Shown piece by piece: positions 9,451 to 18,563 of a DNA stretch of 64,000 nt. A program made the position numbers and the translations under genes. The number at the start of each line of letters is the position of its first letter. Within the stretch, counting starts at the first letter, position 1. The notes below the pieces were generated by a model that was given only the letters and a program-made list of their open reading frames with translations, was not told the DNA's origin and made no database searches. The DNA is from CAVQFO01 sp963711725 (GTDB taxonomy: Bacteria > Pseudomonadota > Gammaproteobacteria > Nitrococcales > Aquisalimonadaceae). Location of the stretch: the NCBI GenBank assembly GCA_963711725.1, contig CAVQFO010000024.1, forward strand, positions 1 through 64,000, written 5' to 3'.

Positions 9451-10974
9451 TCATGATTGCGTGGCTTCGCCGCTGCGATGGCGGCCGATACCCTTCTTCA
9501 CCAGCAGCAACAGAGGCAGCCCAATGATCACGGTCCATGCCATGACGTAGAAGGCGTCCAGGATGCCGATGAAGTGGGCCTGATGCCCCAGCACCTTGCC
9601 CAAAACGGCCCCGCCCGCGGCGCTGTGGGGTGAAAGCCCCAACGGCTCGAGGTACTGGCGGGCGGCGGAGGAAAACGGCGTGATGTGTCCGCCCAGCTGA
9701 TTCCACGCGGCCTGGGTTTGCTGGGCCATGACGGCGCCCCCCACGGAGACACCCAGAGAGGCGCCGATGGTCCGGGAGAGCTGCCGCACCCCGGCCGCCT
9801 CCGCCGATTGGCTGGGCGGAAGCGTGGCGAACGAAATGGTCGCCAGCGGCACGAACACCAGCCCCAAGCCGAACCCCTGGATGAGCACCGGCCAGATGAT
9901 CCACCAGGGGTCCACCTGGGGCGTGTACCAGGTGGTGACCAAGGTTCCCAACAAGGTGCAGCCGATGCCCGCAACGATCAGAGGCTTGGCGCCAATCCGT
10001 GTAATCAGGCGCCCCGCCAGAAACATGGAGGCCATGGACGCCACACCGCGCGGCGCCAGCACCAGGCCGGTGGTGAACGCCGGGTAGCCCAGGCTGGTCT
10101 CCAGCATCAGTGGCTGCAGATCCAGCACGCCATACATGCTGAACATGAAGGTCGCCAGAATCAGCGCGGAGACGGCGAAGTTGCGGTCCTTGAAAATGCG
10201 CAGATCGAAAATGGCCTTGGGCCCCATTTCCCAGTTGCGCAGGATCAGGCACACATAGGCGAACAGGCTGACCGCGGTCATGATCTGGATCCGGTGCGAT
10301 CCGAACCAGCCCAGGTCCTGACCGCGATCCAGCACGTACTGCATGGCGGAAACGGCCACCGCCAGGTAGGCAAAGCCGAACCAGTCGGCATGGCGTTCCC
10401 GGCGCTCGGTGTCGGGCACGATCAGCCAGGCGCCCAACAACGTCAGAGCGCCCACCGGCACGTTGATGAAGAAGGTCCAGCGCCAGTTGAGAACTTCCGT
10501 GAGGTAGCCGCCCAGCGTCGGCCCCATGATGGGACCGATCATGGCGCCCACCCCAAAGATGGCCATGGCCCGCCCCCGCTCCTCGGCGGGATAGGCATTG
10601 ACCAGGATGGCCTGGGCGGAAGGCACCAGCCCGGCACCGGCAACACCTTGCAGCAGCCGGAACAGGACCATCTGATCCAGGCTGGCGGCCGCCCCGCAAA
10701 GCACGGAGGCGACCGTGAAGCCCGCGATGCTCGCCATGAGGTAGTTCCGCTGACCGAAGCGGTCGGTCATGAACCCGGTCAACGGCATGAAGATGCCCGA
10801 GGAGATCAGATAGCTGGTGAGCACCCAGCCGATCTGGGAGGAGGTCGCCCCCAGCTGCCCCTTCATATGGGGCAGGGCCACGGTGACGATCGTGGTGTCC
10901 AGGATCTGCATTACCGCGGCCAGCATGACGACCGCGGTAATGAGGAATCGACTGCGAGTGTCCTCTTCGGTCAT
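9451..10974 (-). CDS. emrB: EmrB/QacA (DHA2) family 14-TM multidrug transporter
   Basis: A proton-driven multidrug exporter of 507 residues in the inner membrane. About 14 hydrophobic helices are visible. Family motifs include LDTTIVTVALPHMKGQL in the first helix, the loop GFMTDRFGQRN, and motif C-like GVGAMIGPIMGPTLGGYLTE in helix 5. ANWRWTFFINVPVG-like sequence (NWRWTFFINVPVGALTLL) is typical of EmrB. It is the first gene of the operon, upstream of marR and emrA, which is not the common emrR-emrA-emrB order. A palindrome just upstream of its start is a likely MarR operator. Confidence 0.9.
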   Translation of the reverse strand: MTEEDTRSRFLITAVVMLAAVMQILDTTIVTVALPHMKGQLGATSSQIGWVLTSYLISSGIFMPLTGFMTDRFGQRNYLMASIAGFTVASVLCGAAASLDQMVLFRLLQGVAGAGLVPSAQAILVNAYPAEERGRAMAIFGVGAMIGPIMGPTLGGYLTEVLNWRWTFFINVPVGALTLLGAWLIVPDTERRERHADWFGFAYLAVAVSAMQYVLDRGQDLGWFGSHRIQIMTAVSLFAYVCLILRNWEMGPKAIFDLRIFKDRNFAVSALILATFMFSMYGVLDLQPLMLETSLGYPAFTTGLVLAPRGVASMASMFLAGRLITRIGAKPLIVAGIGCTLLGTLVTTWYTPQVDPWWIIWPVLIQGFGLGLVFVPLATISFATLPPSQSAEAAGVRQLSRTIGASLGVSVGGAVMAQQTQAAWNQLGGHITPFSSAARQYLEPLGLSPHSAAGGAVLGKVLGHQAHFIGILDAFYVMAWTVIIGLPLLLLVKKGIGRHRSGEATQS

Positions 10975-10979
10975 GGATC

Positions 10980-11004
10980 GGTAGCAACTAATTCGGAAGC
11001 TACC
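10980..11004. promoter_or_regulatory. Candidate MarR operator upstream of emrB
   Basis: GGTAGC (10980-10985) and GCTACC (10999-11004) form a perfect 6-bp dyad around a 13-nt AT-rich centre, starting 6 bp before the emrB ATG. Size and position suit autorepression of emrB-marR-emrA. Confidence 0.45.
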
Positions 11005-11065
11005 TATCCTGGCGACAACCCGCGCCGATTTAAAGGGCAGACGTCGGACGTTTCCCGATCAAGAT

Positions 11066-11094
11066 GGAGGAGCGGCGCTCGCCGCCGCGAACCC
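11066..11094. repeat. REP-like single unit, copy 2
   Basis: GGAGGAGCGGCGCTCGCCGC followed by CGCGAACCCC matches the right-hand half of the paired repeats elsewhere in the window. No inverted partner is beside it. It lies just downstream of the ehuA stop. Confidence 0.7.
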
Positions 11095-11098
11095 CATT

Positions 11099-11875
11099 CT
11101 ACCGCGACTCCTCCAGCAACGAGCGCAGGAACGATTGGGTCCGTTCCTTCTCAGGCTTTTCAAGAACCTGCTCCGGCGGGCCCTCTTCCAGGATCTGCCC
11201 CTGATCGAGGAAGCAGACCCGGTCCGCCACATCCCGGGCAAACCGCATCTCGTGGGTAGCGATCAGCATGGTCAGCCCGCCCTCCTCGGCCAGTTCGCGT
11301 ATGACATTGAGGACTTCTCCCACCATCTCGGGGTCAAGCGCGGAGGTGGGCTCGTCGAACAGCAAGACCTCAGGGCGCATGGCAAGGGCCCGGGCGATGG
11401 CGACACGCTGTTGCTGCCCGCCCGAGAGCTGCGCGGGAAATGCGTCGCAGCGATCGCCAAGACCCACGCGCTCCAGGAGTTGGCGTCCGTGCGCCTCTGC
11501 TTCCGCGCGCGGCATCTTGAGCACCCGGATTGGCGCCTCGGTGACATTGCGCAAGGCGGTCATGTGCGGAAACAGGTTGAACTGCTGGAAGACCATGCCG
11601 ACCTTGGTTCGCATCTTGCGCAGATGGGCCTCGCCGGCGGGCCGCAGGTGACCGTCCCGGCCCTGGTGCCAAAGCCGTTCACCGTCGATATAGACCTCTC
11701 CCCCCTGAATGCCTTCCAGGGTCATGAGAATCCTCAGCACGGTGGACTTGCCGGAGCCGGAGGCGCCGATCAGGACGACCTTCTCTCCCCGCTCAACAGA
11801 GAAGGAAAAGCGGCGAAGGACTTCGGCGTCATCGTAGCGTTTGATGATGTTGTCGAATACGACGTGAGCAGTCAT
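11099..11875 (-). CDS. ehuA: ABC transporter ATPase, ectoine/hydroxyectoine type
   Basis: The 258-residue cytoplasmic ATPase of a polar-amino-acid-type ABC importer. Walker A is GASGSGKST (residues about 37-45), the Q-loop VGMVFQQFNLFPHMT, the signature QLSGGQQQRVAIARAL, Walker B VLLFDEPTSALDPE, and the switch His is in IATHEMRFA. An acidic insertion after the Walker A strand (LWHQGRDGHLRPAGEAHLRK) is, as I recall, characteristic of EhuA relative to GlnQ. Its start overlaps the ehuD stop by 4 bp (ATGA), so translation is coupled. Substrate specificity is inferred from the whole operon. Confidence 0.78.
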   Translation of the reverse strand: MTAHVVFDNIIKRYDDAEVLRRFSFSVERGEKVVLIGASGSGKSTVLRILMTLEGIQGGEVYIDGERLWHQGRDGHLRPAGEAHLRKMRTKVGMVFQQFNLFPHMTALRNVTEAPIRVLKMPRAEAEAHGRQLLERVGLGDRCDAFPAQLSGGQQQRVAIARALAMRPEVLLFDEPTSALDPEMVGEVLNVIRELAEEGGLTMLIATHEMRFARDVADRVCFLDQGQILEEGPPEQVLEKPEKERTQSFLRSLLEESR

Positions 11876-12567
11876 TTCATCGGAATCCCGGTCTTGGGAA
11901 GGCGGCGGTCCAACTTGTGAACCAGGAACGACACCACCAGCGTGGTCAAAAGGAACAGCAGGCCCACCATGGTCAGCGGCACGAGGTAGTTGTAGGTCTG
12001 GTTACCGATAATGGTGGACGCCGCCATCATGTCCAGCACGCTGATCGCCGAGAGCAGCGGCGCGTCCTTGATCATGGAAACCAGATAGGTGCCAAGGCTG
12101 GGAATGATGCGTGGAACGGCTTGGGGGATGATGATGTCGCGGTAGATGGTGAAGCGGCTCAGGTCCAGCGCACGCGCCGCCTCCCACTGCCCCTTGCCGA
12201 TGGCCTCTATCCCGCCGCGATAGACTTCGGCGCAATAAGCGCTGTATTGGCCGCCCAGACCGATAATCCCGATCGCCAGCGCCGGCAGGCTCACGCCGTA
12301 GAGCGGCAGCACGTAGAACAGGAAGAAGAGCTGTACCAGCAACGGGGTATCCCGCAGGAATTCGATTACGAACCAGGCCGGCCAGGAAACGATGCGGAAA
12401 CGGACCGACCGCAGCATGGCGAGGACCAGCCCCAGCAACAGTGCCACCAGGAATCCCAGGATCGTGGCCTCTATCGTGACTTTCAGGCCGATGAGCAGGA
12501 TCGGCAGGATCGAGATCGCGAATTGCAGAGCGCCGCCGGTGGTATCCCATTGTATGCCGAACAACAT
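11872..12567 (-). CDS. ehuD: ABC transporter permease, ectoine/hydroxyectoine type
   Basis: One of two inner-membrane permeases of the importer, 231 residues with about five transmembrane helices. The His/Glu/Gln-family permease motif is visible as VYRGGIEAIGKGQWEAARAL, and the N-terminus has LPILLIGLKVTIEATILGF. It starts 4 nt after the ehuC stop. FLRDTPLLVQLFFLFYVLP resembles its partner, and the two probably form a heterodimer. Confidence 0.78.
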   Translation of the reverse strand: MLFGIQWDTTGGALQFAISILPILLIGLKVTIEATILGFLVALLLGLVLAMLRSVRFRIVSWPAWFVIEFLRDTPLLVQLFFLFYVLPLYGVSLPALAIGIIGLGGQYSAYCAEVYRGGIEAIGKGQWEAARALDLSRFTIYRDIIIPQAVPRIIPSLGTYLVSMIKDAPLLSAISVLDMMAASTIIGNQTYNYLVPLTMVGLLFLLTTLVVSFLVHKLDRRLPKTGIPMK

Positions 12568-12571
12568 GGGC

Positions 12572-13225
12572 CTACCTCCCTAGCGGCTTCCAGCGCCGCA
12601 GATAGCGTTCCAGCCATCGGAGCGCCCACGACAGCGCCAAAGCCAGGACGAAATACATGAACAGGGTGACGGTGTAGATCCGCACAGTCTGGAATGTGAG
12701 GTTCTGAAGGTTGTTGGCGTAGTACGTGAGGTCCGAGAGGCTGATCAGCGACACGATGGCCGAGTCCTTCAGATTCTGGATCGCCAGATTCGTGAAAGTG
12801 GGCATCATCTCCGGAATCGCCTGGGGAAGCATGACCCGGATCAATTGCTGCAACGGGCTGAACCCCAACACCAGTGAGGCCTCCCTCTGGCCCCGGGGCA
12901 CCGCCAGCAGCGCACCGCGCACCACCTCAGAGCCGTAGGCACCGATATTGAGCGACAGCGCCGCGGTACCGGCGACGAAGGGATCGAGGGAGACGCCCAG
13001 CAACGGCAGCGCGTAGTAGAGCCAGAACAGCTGGACGATGAGCGAGGTTCCCCGGAACACCTCCACGTAGCCGATGGAGATCCACCGCAGGGGCCAGGCT
13101 CGCGCCGTCTTGCCCACCCCGAAGACAAAGGCCAGCACCGCGCCCAATACCGACGACAGCAGCGTGAGCTCGACTGTCATCTGCAGCCCTTGCAGCAGGT
13201 TGTAGAAAATCTCCGTGACGCTCAA
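12572..13225 (-). CDS. ehuC: ABC transporter permease, ectoine/hydroxyectoine type
   Basis: The second permease, 217 residues. It begins LLQGLQMTVELTLLSSVLG, has VEVFRGTSLIVQLFWLYYAL, and the ATPase-coupling loop EVVRGALLAVPRGQREASLV. The segment GAYGSEVVRGALLAVPRGQ is close to EhuC as I know it. It lies 48 bp after ehuB and 4 bp before ehuD in one operon. Confidence 0.78.
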   Translation of the reverse strand: MSVTEIFYNLLQGLQMTVELTLLSSVLGAVLAFVFGVGKTARAWPLRWISIGYVEVFRGTSLIVQLFWLYYALPLLGVSLDPFVAGTAALSLNIGAYGSEVVRGALLAVPRGQREASLVLGFSPLQQLIRVMLPQAIPEMMPTFTNLAIQNLKDSAIVSLISLSDLTYYANNLQNLTFQTVRIYTVTLFMYFVLALALSWALRWLERYLRRWKPLGR

Positions 13226-13273
13226 CGGCCGGGCTTCCTTTCGTCAATGCCGGCGAGCTCGGCGGCCCGCGCT

Positions 13274-14143
13274 CTACTCACCACCGCACAGCTTCGCAGT
13301 GCTGGCCTTTCTCGCGGCGGCGATGTCCTCCGCGCTCAATCCGTAGTGTTTGAGGGTGTTCGCCCAGAAGGGGGTCTTCTGCACCTCGGCCAACTGCCGA
13401 TTAAAGGCTTTGAGGAAGGCCTTGTCCGCCTTGCGCATGGAAAACGCGCCGTAGGAACGGGTTGGCTTGCCATGATAGGTCGGCTGGGTAAACGGCTCCG
13501 CGCGGACAACCACCGGGCTGCGCTTCTCCAGTTGGGACACGGTGAGCCCCGTAGCGGCATAGGCGTCGATGCGATGCGACAACAAGGCGGGCACCGCGTC
13601 GGAGTTCGAGCGGATCAGGACGATCTGGCTCTGGGGGATACCCACCGCCTGGGCGAAGCTGAGCTGATCCGCGCCGGTCACGATACCCAGCTTCAGCGCG
13701 CTGTTGTTCTTGATGTCCGCATAGCTGTGGATGTTGCGGGGATTGCCCCGGGCCACGAGCAATCCCTCGCCGTAGCTGGAATTCACCCGCGAGAATGCGA
13801 CTTCCTTGCACCGCGCCGGCAGCACGTTCTGGCTGGCCGCCGCCAGATCGATCCGGCGGGCCTTGGCTGCGGGGATCAGTTGCCCGAACGGCAGGATCTC
13901 CCAGTCGATCTTGGAGATCCCCATGCCCGAAAGCACCTTCTTGACGATGGTCGGGGCAATCCCCTCGACCTGACCGTTGATGCCCTGGAACCCGTAGGGA
14001 ATCTCGTTGGCGATACCGACGGTGATCCCGTCGGCGCGCGCCTTCTGCAGGAGCCCCGCGGCGGAGGCGGTGCCAACCGTCAATAGCAGGGACGAGCCGA
14101 ATACGGCCAGGCCAATCAGCTTCACGACAATTCTTTGAGACAT
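13274..14143 (-). CDS. ehuB: Periplasmic ectoine/hydroxyectoine-binding protein
   Basis: A family 3 solute-binding protein of 289 residues that would deliver ectoine or hydroxyectoine to the EhuCD permease. The start at 14143 (MSQRIVVKLIGL) gives a signal peptide ending near GTASAA. EhuB-like stretches include GIANEIPYGFQGINGQVEGI, FGQLIPAAKARRIDLAAAS, GNPRNIHSYADIKNN, RIDAYAATGLTVSQL and GAFSMRKADKAFLKAFN. A polar amino acid ligand is the alternative. No ectoine synthesis (ectABC) or degradation genes are in the window, so uptake could serve osmoprotection or catabolism elsewhere. Confidence 0.75.
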   Translation of the reverse strand: MSQRIVVKLIGLAVFGSSLLLTVGTASAAGLLQKARADGITVGIANEIPYGFQGINGQVEGIAPTIVKKVLSGMGISKIDWEILPFGQLIPAAKARRIDLAAASQNVLPARCKEVAFSRVNSSYGEGLLVARGNPRNIHSYADIKNNSALKLGIVTGADQLSFAQAVGIPQSQIVLIRSNSDAVPALLSHRIDAYAATGLTVSQLEKRSPVVVRAEPFTQPTYHGKPTRSYGAFSMRKADKAFLKAFNRQLAEVQKTPFWANTLKHYGLSAEDIAAARKASTAKLCGGE

Positions 14144-14384
14144 GCTGGTCCTCGGGAGACATCGACGGAAAAGTGCGCGGGAGATGCCTGTCGGTTCCGC
14201 CTGGCGGCCGGGGCTTCCCGCCCCAAACCGAAGGTGGAGGCCTCCGCCCATGATCCGCCGGTCAAGCCGTGCCATCGGGACTGCGGAGACCGGACAGCCG
14301 GTTTTGAAAGGCGAGCCACTGCGGCATCGATGCGGCGCCTTTACAAGCTAGACACTTCGGGCGCAGGTCGCAAGCAGCGCCGCC

Positions 14385-16404
14385 TCACTGGCGCGCCAGC
14401 AGCTCCTTGAAGCCGGCCTCGTCCAGCAACTCCACGCCCAGGGCTTCGGCCTTGTCCCGTTTGGATCCGGGGTCCGCCCCGACCACCACGTAGTCCGTCT
14501 TCTTGGAGACGCTGCCGGTAACCCGGCCGCCCAGGCCTTCGATGGCGGCCTTGGCGTCGTCGCGCGTGAAATCGTCCAAAGCGCCGGTGAGCACGAAGGT
14601 CTTTCCTTCCAGCGGGCGCGGCCCCTTGCTCACTTCGATGGGCTCCCAGCGCAAACCGTTGCCGACCAGGGCTTCAATGACCTCACGGTTGTGGCTCTGT
14701 TCGAAGAACCGATGGATCTCCTCGGCCATTACGCCGCCCACGTCACGGATGGCCGCCAGGTCTTCTTCGGAGGCCTCCATCAGGGGGCTCAGGTCGCCAA
14801 AGGCTTCGGCCAGGTTCTTGGCGGTGACTTCGCCCACATGGGGAATCCCCAGCGCATACAGAAACCGCGGCAGGGTCGTGTTCTTGGCGCGCTCGATGGC
14901 GTCCAGCAGGTTCTGGGCGGAACGGTCGGCCATGCGCTCCAGCGAGGCCAGTTGATCCTTTGTCAGCCGGAATACGTCCGCCACGGTGGCGACCATCTTG
15001 CGGCTGATAAGCTGCTGCACCAGCCGTTCGCCCAGGCCGTCGATGTCCAGGGCCCGCCGCGAGGCCAGGTGGAGCACAGCGCCTTCGAGCTGCGCCGAAC
15101 ACCCCAGGCCGCCGATGCAGCGGTGGTAGGCGGTATCCTCCTCGCGCACGACGTCCGAGCCACAGACGGGACAGCTGCTCGGGCATATCCCATTCCGCGG
15201 CGCCGGCCGGGCGCTTATCCATCACCACCGTGGTGACTTCGGGAATCACGTCGCCGGCCCGGCGGACCATGACCGTGTCGCCGATCCGCACGTCCTTGCG
15301 GCGGACTTCGTCCAGGTTGTGCAAGGTTGCACGGCTGACGATCACGCCGCCCACGTGCACCGGCTCCAGATCCGCGACGGGGGTGATCACGCCCGTGCGC
15401 CCTACCGATGGGATGATGTCGTTGACCACCGTGGTCTCTTCCCGGGCCGGTAGCTTGAAGGCCACGGCCCAGCGCGGGGCCCGGGCGGTGAAGCCCAGGA
15501 TGTCCCGCTCGGACAGGCCGTTGACCTTGAACACCACGCCGTCGATCTCGAAGGGCAGATCGTCCCGCTGCTCCATGAGCCGGTGGTAGTAGTCCAGACA
15601 GGCATCGGCCCCGGTCACCGTCTCCACGTATTCGTTGATGCGGAAGCCCCATTCTCCCAGCCGATCCAGAATCCCGGTGTAGCTGTCGCCCACGGACTCG
15701 GAGCTGTCGCCGACGCCCCAGGTGAAAAACGTGAGCGGCCGCTTGGCGGTGACATTGGGGTCCAGCTGCCGGAGGCTGCCCGCCGCCGCGTTGCGGGGGT
15801 TGGCGAAGGGCTTCTCGCCCTCGTCCTGGCGGGTTTGGTTGAGGCGCTCGAAATCCTTGACCCGGATCACCACCTCGCCGCGGATCTCCACCAGCGCGGG
15901 CGCGTCATTGCCGCGCAGCCGCAGTGGGATACTGCCGATGGTGCGGACGTTGGCCGTTACGTCCTCGCCCACCGAGCCGTCGCCTCGCGTGCCGGCCTGG
16001 GTCAGCACGCCCTCCTGATAGCGCAGGTTCAGCGACAGGCCGTCCAGTTTGGGCTCGGCCACGTAGTCCACCTGGTCACGCTCCAACCGTTCGCGCACAC
16101 GGCGGTCGAAATCCCGGAAGGAGTCTTCGTCGAAGGCATTGTCCAGGGACAACATGGGAATGCCGTGCCGGACCTCGCCGAACTCCTCCGCCGGCGCGGC
16201 GCCCACCCGCTGGGTGGGCGAATCGGCGGTAACCAGATCGGGGAATTCGGCCTCTAGGTCCTTGAGCTCTTCCATCAGCCGGTCGTACTCGGCGTCGGAC
16301 ACCTCGGGCCGATCCTGCACGTAGTACAGGTAGTTGTGGTGGTTGATCCGCTGGCGCAGATCGGCAATCCGTTCGGCGGCCTGGGTCTTGTCAGTGGACG
16401 ACAT
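14385..16404 (-). CDS. ligA: NAD-dependent DNA ligase, one frameshift
   Basis: Seals nicks during replication and repair using NAD+. The adenylation lysine is in EPKLDGLSL. The N-terminal NMN-binding region starts RQRINHHNYLYYV. The OB domain carries RAGDVIPEV. The C4 zinc finger reads CPVCGSDVVREED, then two more Cys in CIGGLGC. Helix-hairpin-helix repeats and a C-terminal BRCT domain (LEGKTFVLTGALDDFTRD) complete it. An extra base near 15176 breaks the frame between MPEQ and CPVCGSD. Joined length is about 672 residues, normal for LigA. Being essential, the gene must be intact in the cell, so this break is almost certainly a sequencing error. Start 16404 is MSSTDKTQ. Confidence 0.93.
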
Positions 16405-16497
16405 GGCGCGGGGTCCTTGCTCCGGAATGATCGGGCGGAATTTTCGCACGTACCAAGCCGGTGTTCACCCCGGAAACGGCGCTCCCGCGGTTCTTCC

Positions 16498-17076
16498 CTA
16501 TCTGCAATAGCGCCGGCGGCGGTCCATCATGCGGCGCCTCTTGCGGTTATAGCGGATATCCTGGCGCAGGGAATGGGCGGCGCGCAGCAAATCGTCCAGG
16601 TGATCGATGGACTCCCGGGCCCGTTGGCAACGCTTTTCGCGCTTTCGCTGGGCGGCGCGGGCTCGCGCGGCGGACCGTCGGCGGGCCCGCCGGCGGCGTT
16701 TCTCCTGTTCCGCTTCCCGCGCGCGAGCGCGGCGCATCCGGCGCTTTTCTTCGGGTGTGAGCCCCTCCACCAGATTGCGCTGGTCCAGGCCGGATGGAAG
16801 CTCGGTGCTGGCCACGCCTTCCGGTGCGCGCTCACCGTAGTGAACCACGCCTTGTGCATCGGTCCATTTGCGTATTCCCGATGACGACACGTCCGGCGGC
16901 AGCCGCTCGGCAACGGCTTCGGGGGGCCGGCGATCGCCGTAGTGGGTGACACCATTGTTGTCGGTCCAGCGGTAGATCTTCGGCGAGCTGCCGAGGGCGG
17001 GTAACGAGGCGCCCAGCAGACACCCCGCAATCAATCCAGGGACGACACTCAGCCGTCCCGCTGCATTCCCTTGCAT
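16498..17076 (-). CDS. Periplasmic protein with two DUF4124 repeats
   Basis: An exported protein of 192 residues. A signal peptide (LIAGCLLGASLPALGSS) precedes two copies of the DUF4124 motif, KIYRWTDNNGVTHYGDRRPP and IRKWTDAQGVVHYGERAP, about 45 residues apart. The C-terminal half is an Arg/Lys-rich helix (about residues 110-190) with the composition of a charged coiled coil. DUF4124 is common in gammaproteobacterial envelopes and has no assigned activity. AGGGAG lies before the start. It is 93 bp upstream of ligA on the same strand, but no functional link is evident. Confidence 0.75.
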   Translation of the reverse strand: MQGNAAGRLSVVPGLIAGCLLGASLPALGSSPKIYRWTDNNGVTHYGDRRPPEAVAERLPPDVSSSGIRKWTDAQGVVHYGERAPEGVASTELPSGLDQRNLVEGLTPEEKRRMRRARAREAEQEKRRRRARRRSAARARAAQRKREKRCQRARESIDHLDDLLRAAHSLRQDIRYNRKRRRMMDRRRRYCR

Positions 17077-17219
17077 GCGTGACTCCCTGTCAACGTTTTC
17101 CAGCGGGCATTGTTGCAGGCAACGGGGCTCGCCTCAACCGGCCGCGGTTGAAACCCACCACCAGGGTCCCATTTCGCCGGTACACGTACCGACATGATTT
17201 CCGGAAGACGGGAGGTTTC

Positions 17220-18215
17220 ATGGACAAAGCGACCATCGATAACGCCGACATCGAGGTCACGCGGGTCGGCCTCGGGACTTGGGCCATCGGCGGCTGGATG
17301 TGGGGCGGCACCGACGAGCAGCAATCCATCGCCACCATCCAATCGGCGGTGGACCGGGGCATCGGGTTGGTCGATACCGCTCCGGTCTACGGCTTCGGCC
17401 GTTCCGAGGAGATCGTCGGCAAGGCCCTCGCCCAGGGCGGGCGTCGCGACCGGACCGTTCTGGCGACCAAGGTGGCCCTGGAATGGGACGATCAGGGCAA
17501 CGTCAGGCGCAACGCCTCCCGGGAGCGGATCATGAAGGAAATCGACGATTCGCTCCGTCGCCTGCAAACAGATCACATCGACATCTACCAGATCCACTGG
17601 CCGGACCCTCTGGTCTCCATCGAGGAGACCGCCGGCGCCATGAAGGAACTTTACGAAGCGGGCAAGATCCGCGCGATCGGCGTCAGCAACTTCACGCCGG
17701 AACAGATGGACCATTTCCGGCAGGCGGCGCCACTGCACACCAACCAGCCGCCCTACAATCTCTTCGAACGCGGCATCGAGAAGGACGTGCTGCCCTACTG
17801 CCGCGACCACGGCATTGCCACCATCACCTACGGCGCGCTGTGCCGGGGCATGCTCAGCGGCAAGATGAGCAAGAAACGCACGTTCGAGGGCGACGACCTG
17901 CGCAAGAACGACCCCAAGTTTCAGCCGCCGCGCTTCGACCAGTACCTGGCGGCGGTGGACGAACTGAAGCACTTGGCGCGGGACCGATTCGACGTCAGCC
18001 TGCTCGCACTGGCCGTGCGCTGGGTCCTGGACCAACCGGGGCAGACCACGGCGCTATGGGGCGCCCGCCGACCGGAGCAGCTGGACCCCGTGGACGAAAT
18101 TTCCGGCTGGCACCTCGACGCCGATGCCCTGAACGAGATCGACCGCATACTGAGCCGCAACGTGAAGGATCCGGTGGGACCGGAATTCATGGCGCCACCA
18201 AGCCGGGCGGCTTAG
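17220..18215 (+). CDS. Aldo/keto reductase
   Basis: A cytosolic TIM-barrel oxidoreductase of 331 residues, expected to use NADPH. The catalytic tetrad is recognisable: Asp and Tyr in DTAPVYGFG, Lys in ATKVALEW, His in YQIHWPDP. The cofactor region shows AIGVSNFTPEQM. The start at 17220 is chosen for GGGAGG about 6 nt upstream, although the frame is open further. The actual carbonyl substrate is not deducible. It resembles the YajO/general stress group-69-like subfamily more than xylose reductases. Confidence 0.85.
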   Translation: MDKATIDNADIEVTRVGLGTWAIGGWMWGGTDEQQSIATIQSAVDRGIGLVDTAPVYGFGRSEEIVGKALAQGGRRDRTVLATKVALEWDDQGNVRRNASRERIMKEIDDSLRRLQTDHIDIYQIHWPDPLVSIEETAGAMKELYEAGKIRAIGVSNFTPEQMDHFRQAAPLHTNQPPYNLFERGIEKDVLPYCRDHGIATITYGALCRGMLSGKMSKKRTFEGDDLRKNDPKFQPPRFDQYLAAVDELKHLARDRFDVSLLALAVRWVLDQPGQTTALWGARRPEQLDPVDEISGWHLDADALNEIDRILSRNVKDPVGPEFMAPPSRAA

Positions 18216-18229
18216 GCAGACGTACCCAG

Positions 18230-18255
18230 GGCCCGGGGCCGTCGCACCCCGGGCC
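18230..18255 (+). terminator. Terminator-like hairpin after the aldo/keto reductase
   Basis: GGCCCGGGG (18230-18238) pairs perfectly with CCCCGGGCC (18247-18255). It is followed only by TTGTG, so it is a weak intrinsic terminator at best. Confidence 0.5.
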
Positions 18256-18563
18256 TTGTGGATATCAAGCCGATCAGCGCGCAAGCCCCGGAACCCCAAA
18301 CCGGCAGCCGCATCTCGGCATCCCTGCGGTATTTAACTGAGCACTTCTCACAACCCGCGTGGTTGTGCCGGCAGCGCTTCGCCCTTGAGCGGGCCCCGCA
18401 CCGCACTTTCCGACACACGGTCCAGCACTGTTTCCGAATATGAGGATTCGTTCACGTTCCGTTCACGCTGTCCGGGTAAAAGTCGACTCTGGGCAGTTGT
18501 GCAGTGTGATGTTGCTGCATGGAAAAACAATAATGCTGCCCCTTCTTAACCGGGAGAATAACA
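18256..18563. other. Intergenic region upstream of the esterase gene
   Basis: 308 bp without a credible gene. CGTTCACG occurs twice about 11 bp apart near 18450-18470, a spacing typical of tandem half-sites for a response regulator, but too short to be convincing. The ribosome site GGGAG lies just before 18564. Confidence 0.35.

Noticed and set aside
14385..16404. ligA as a pseudogene
   Set aside because: Both halves are perfectly conserved and rejoin by one base at the zinc finger. The gene is essential, so a sequencing error is far likelier.
18451..18470. CGTTCACG direct repeat as a response-regulator site for the esterase gene
   Set aside because: Two copies at about 11 bp are suggestive, but they are about 95 bp from the start with no -10 at the expected place.
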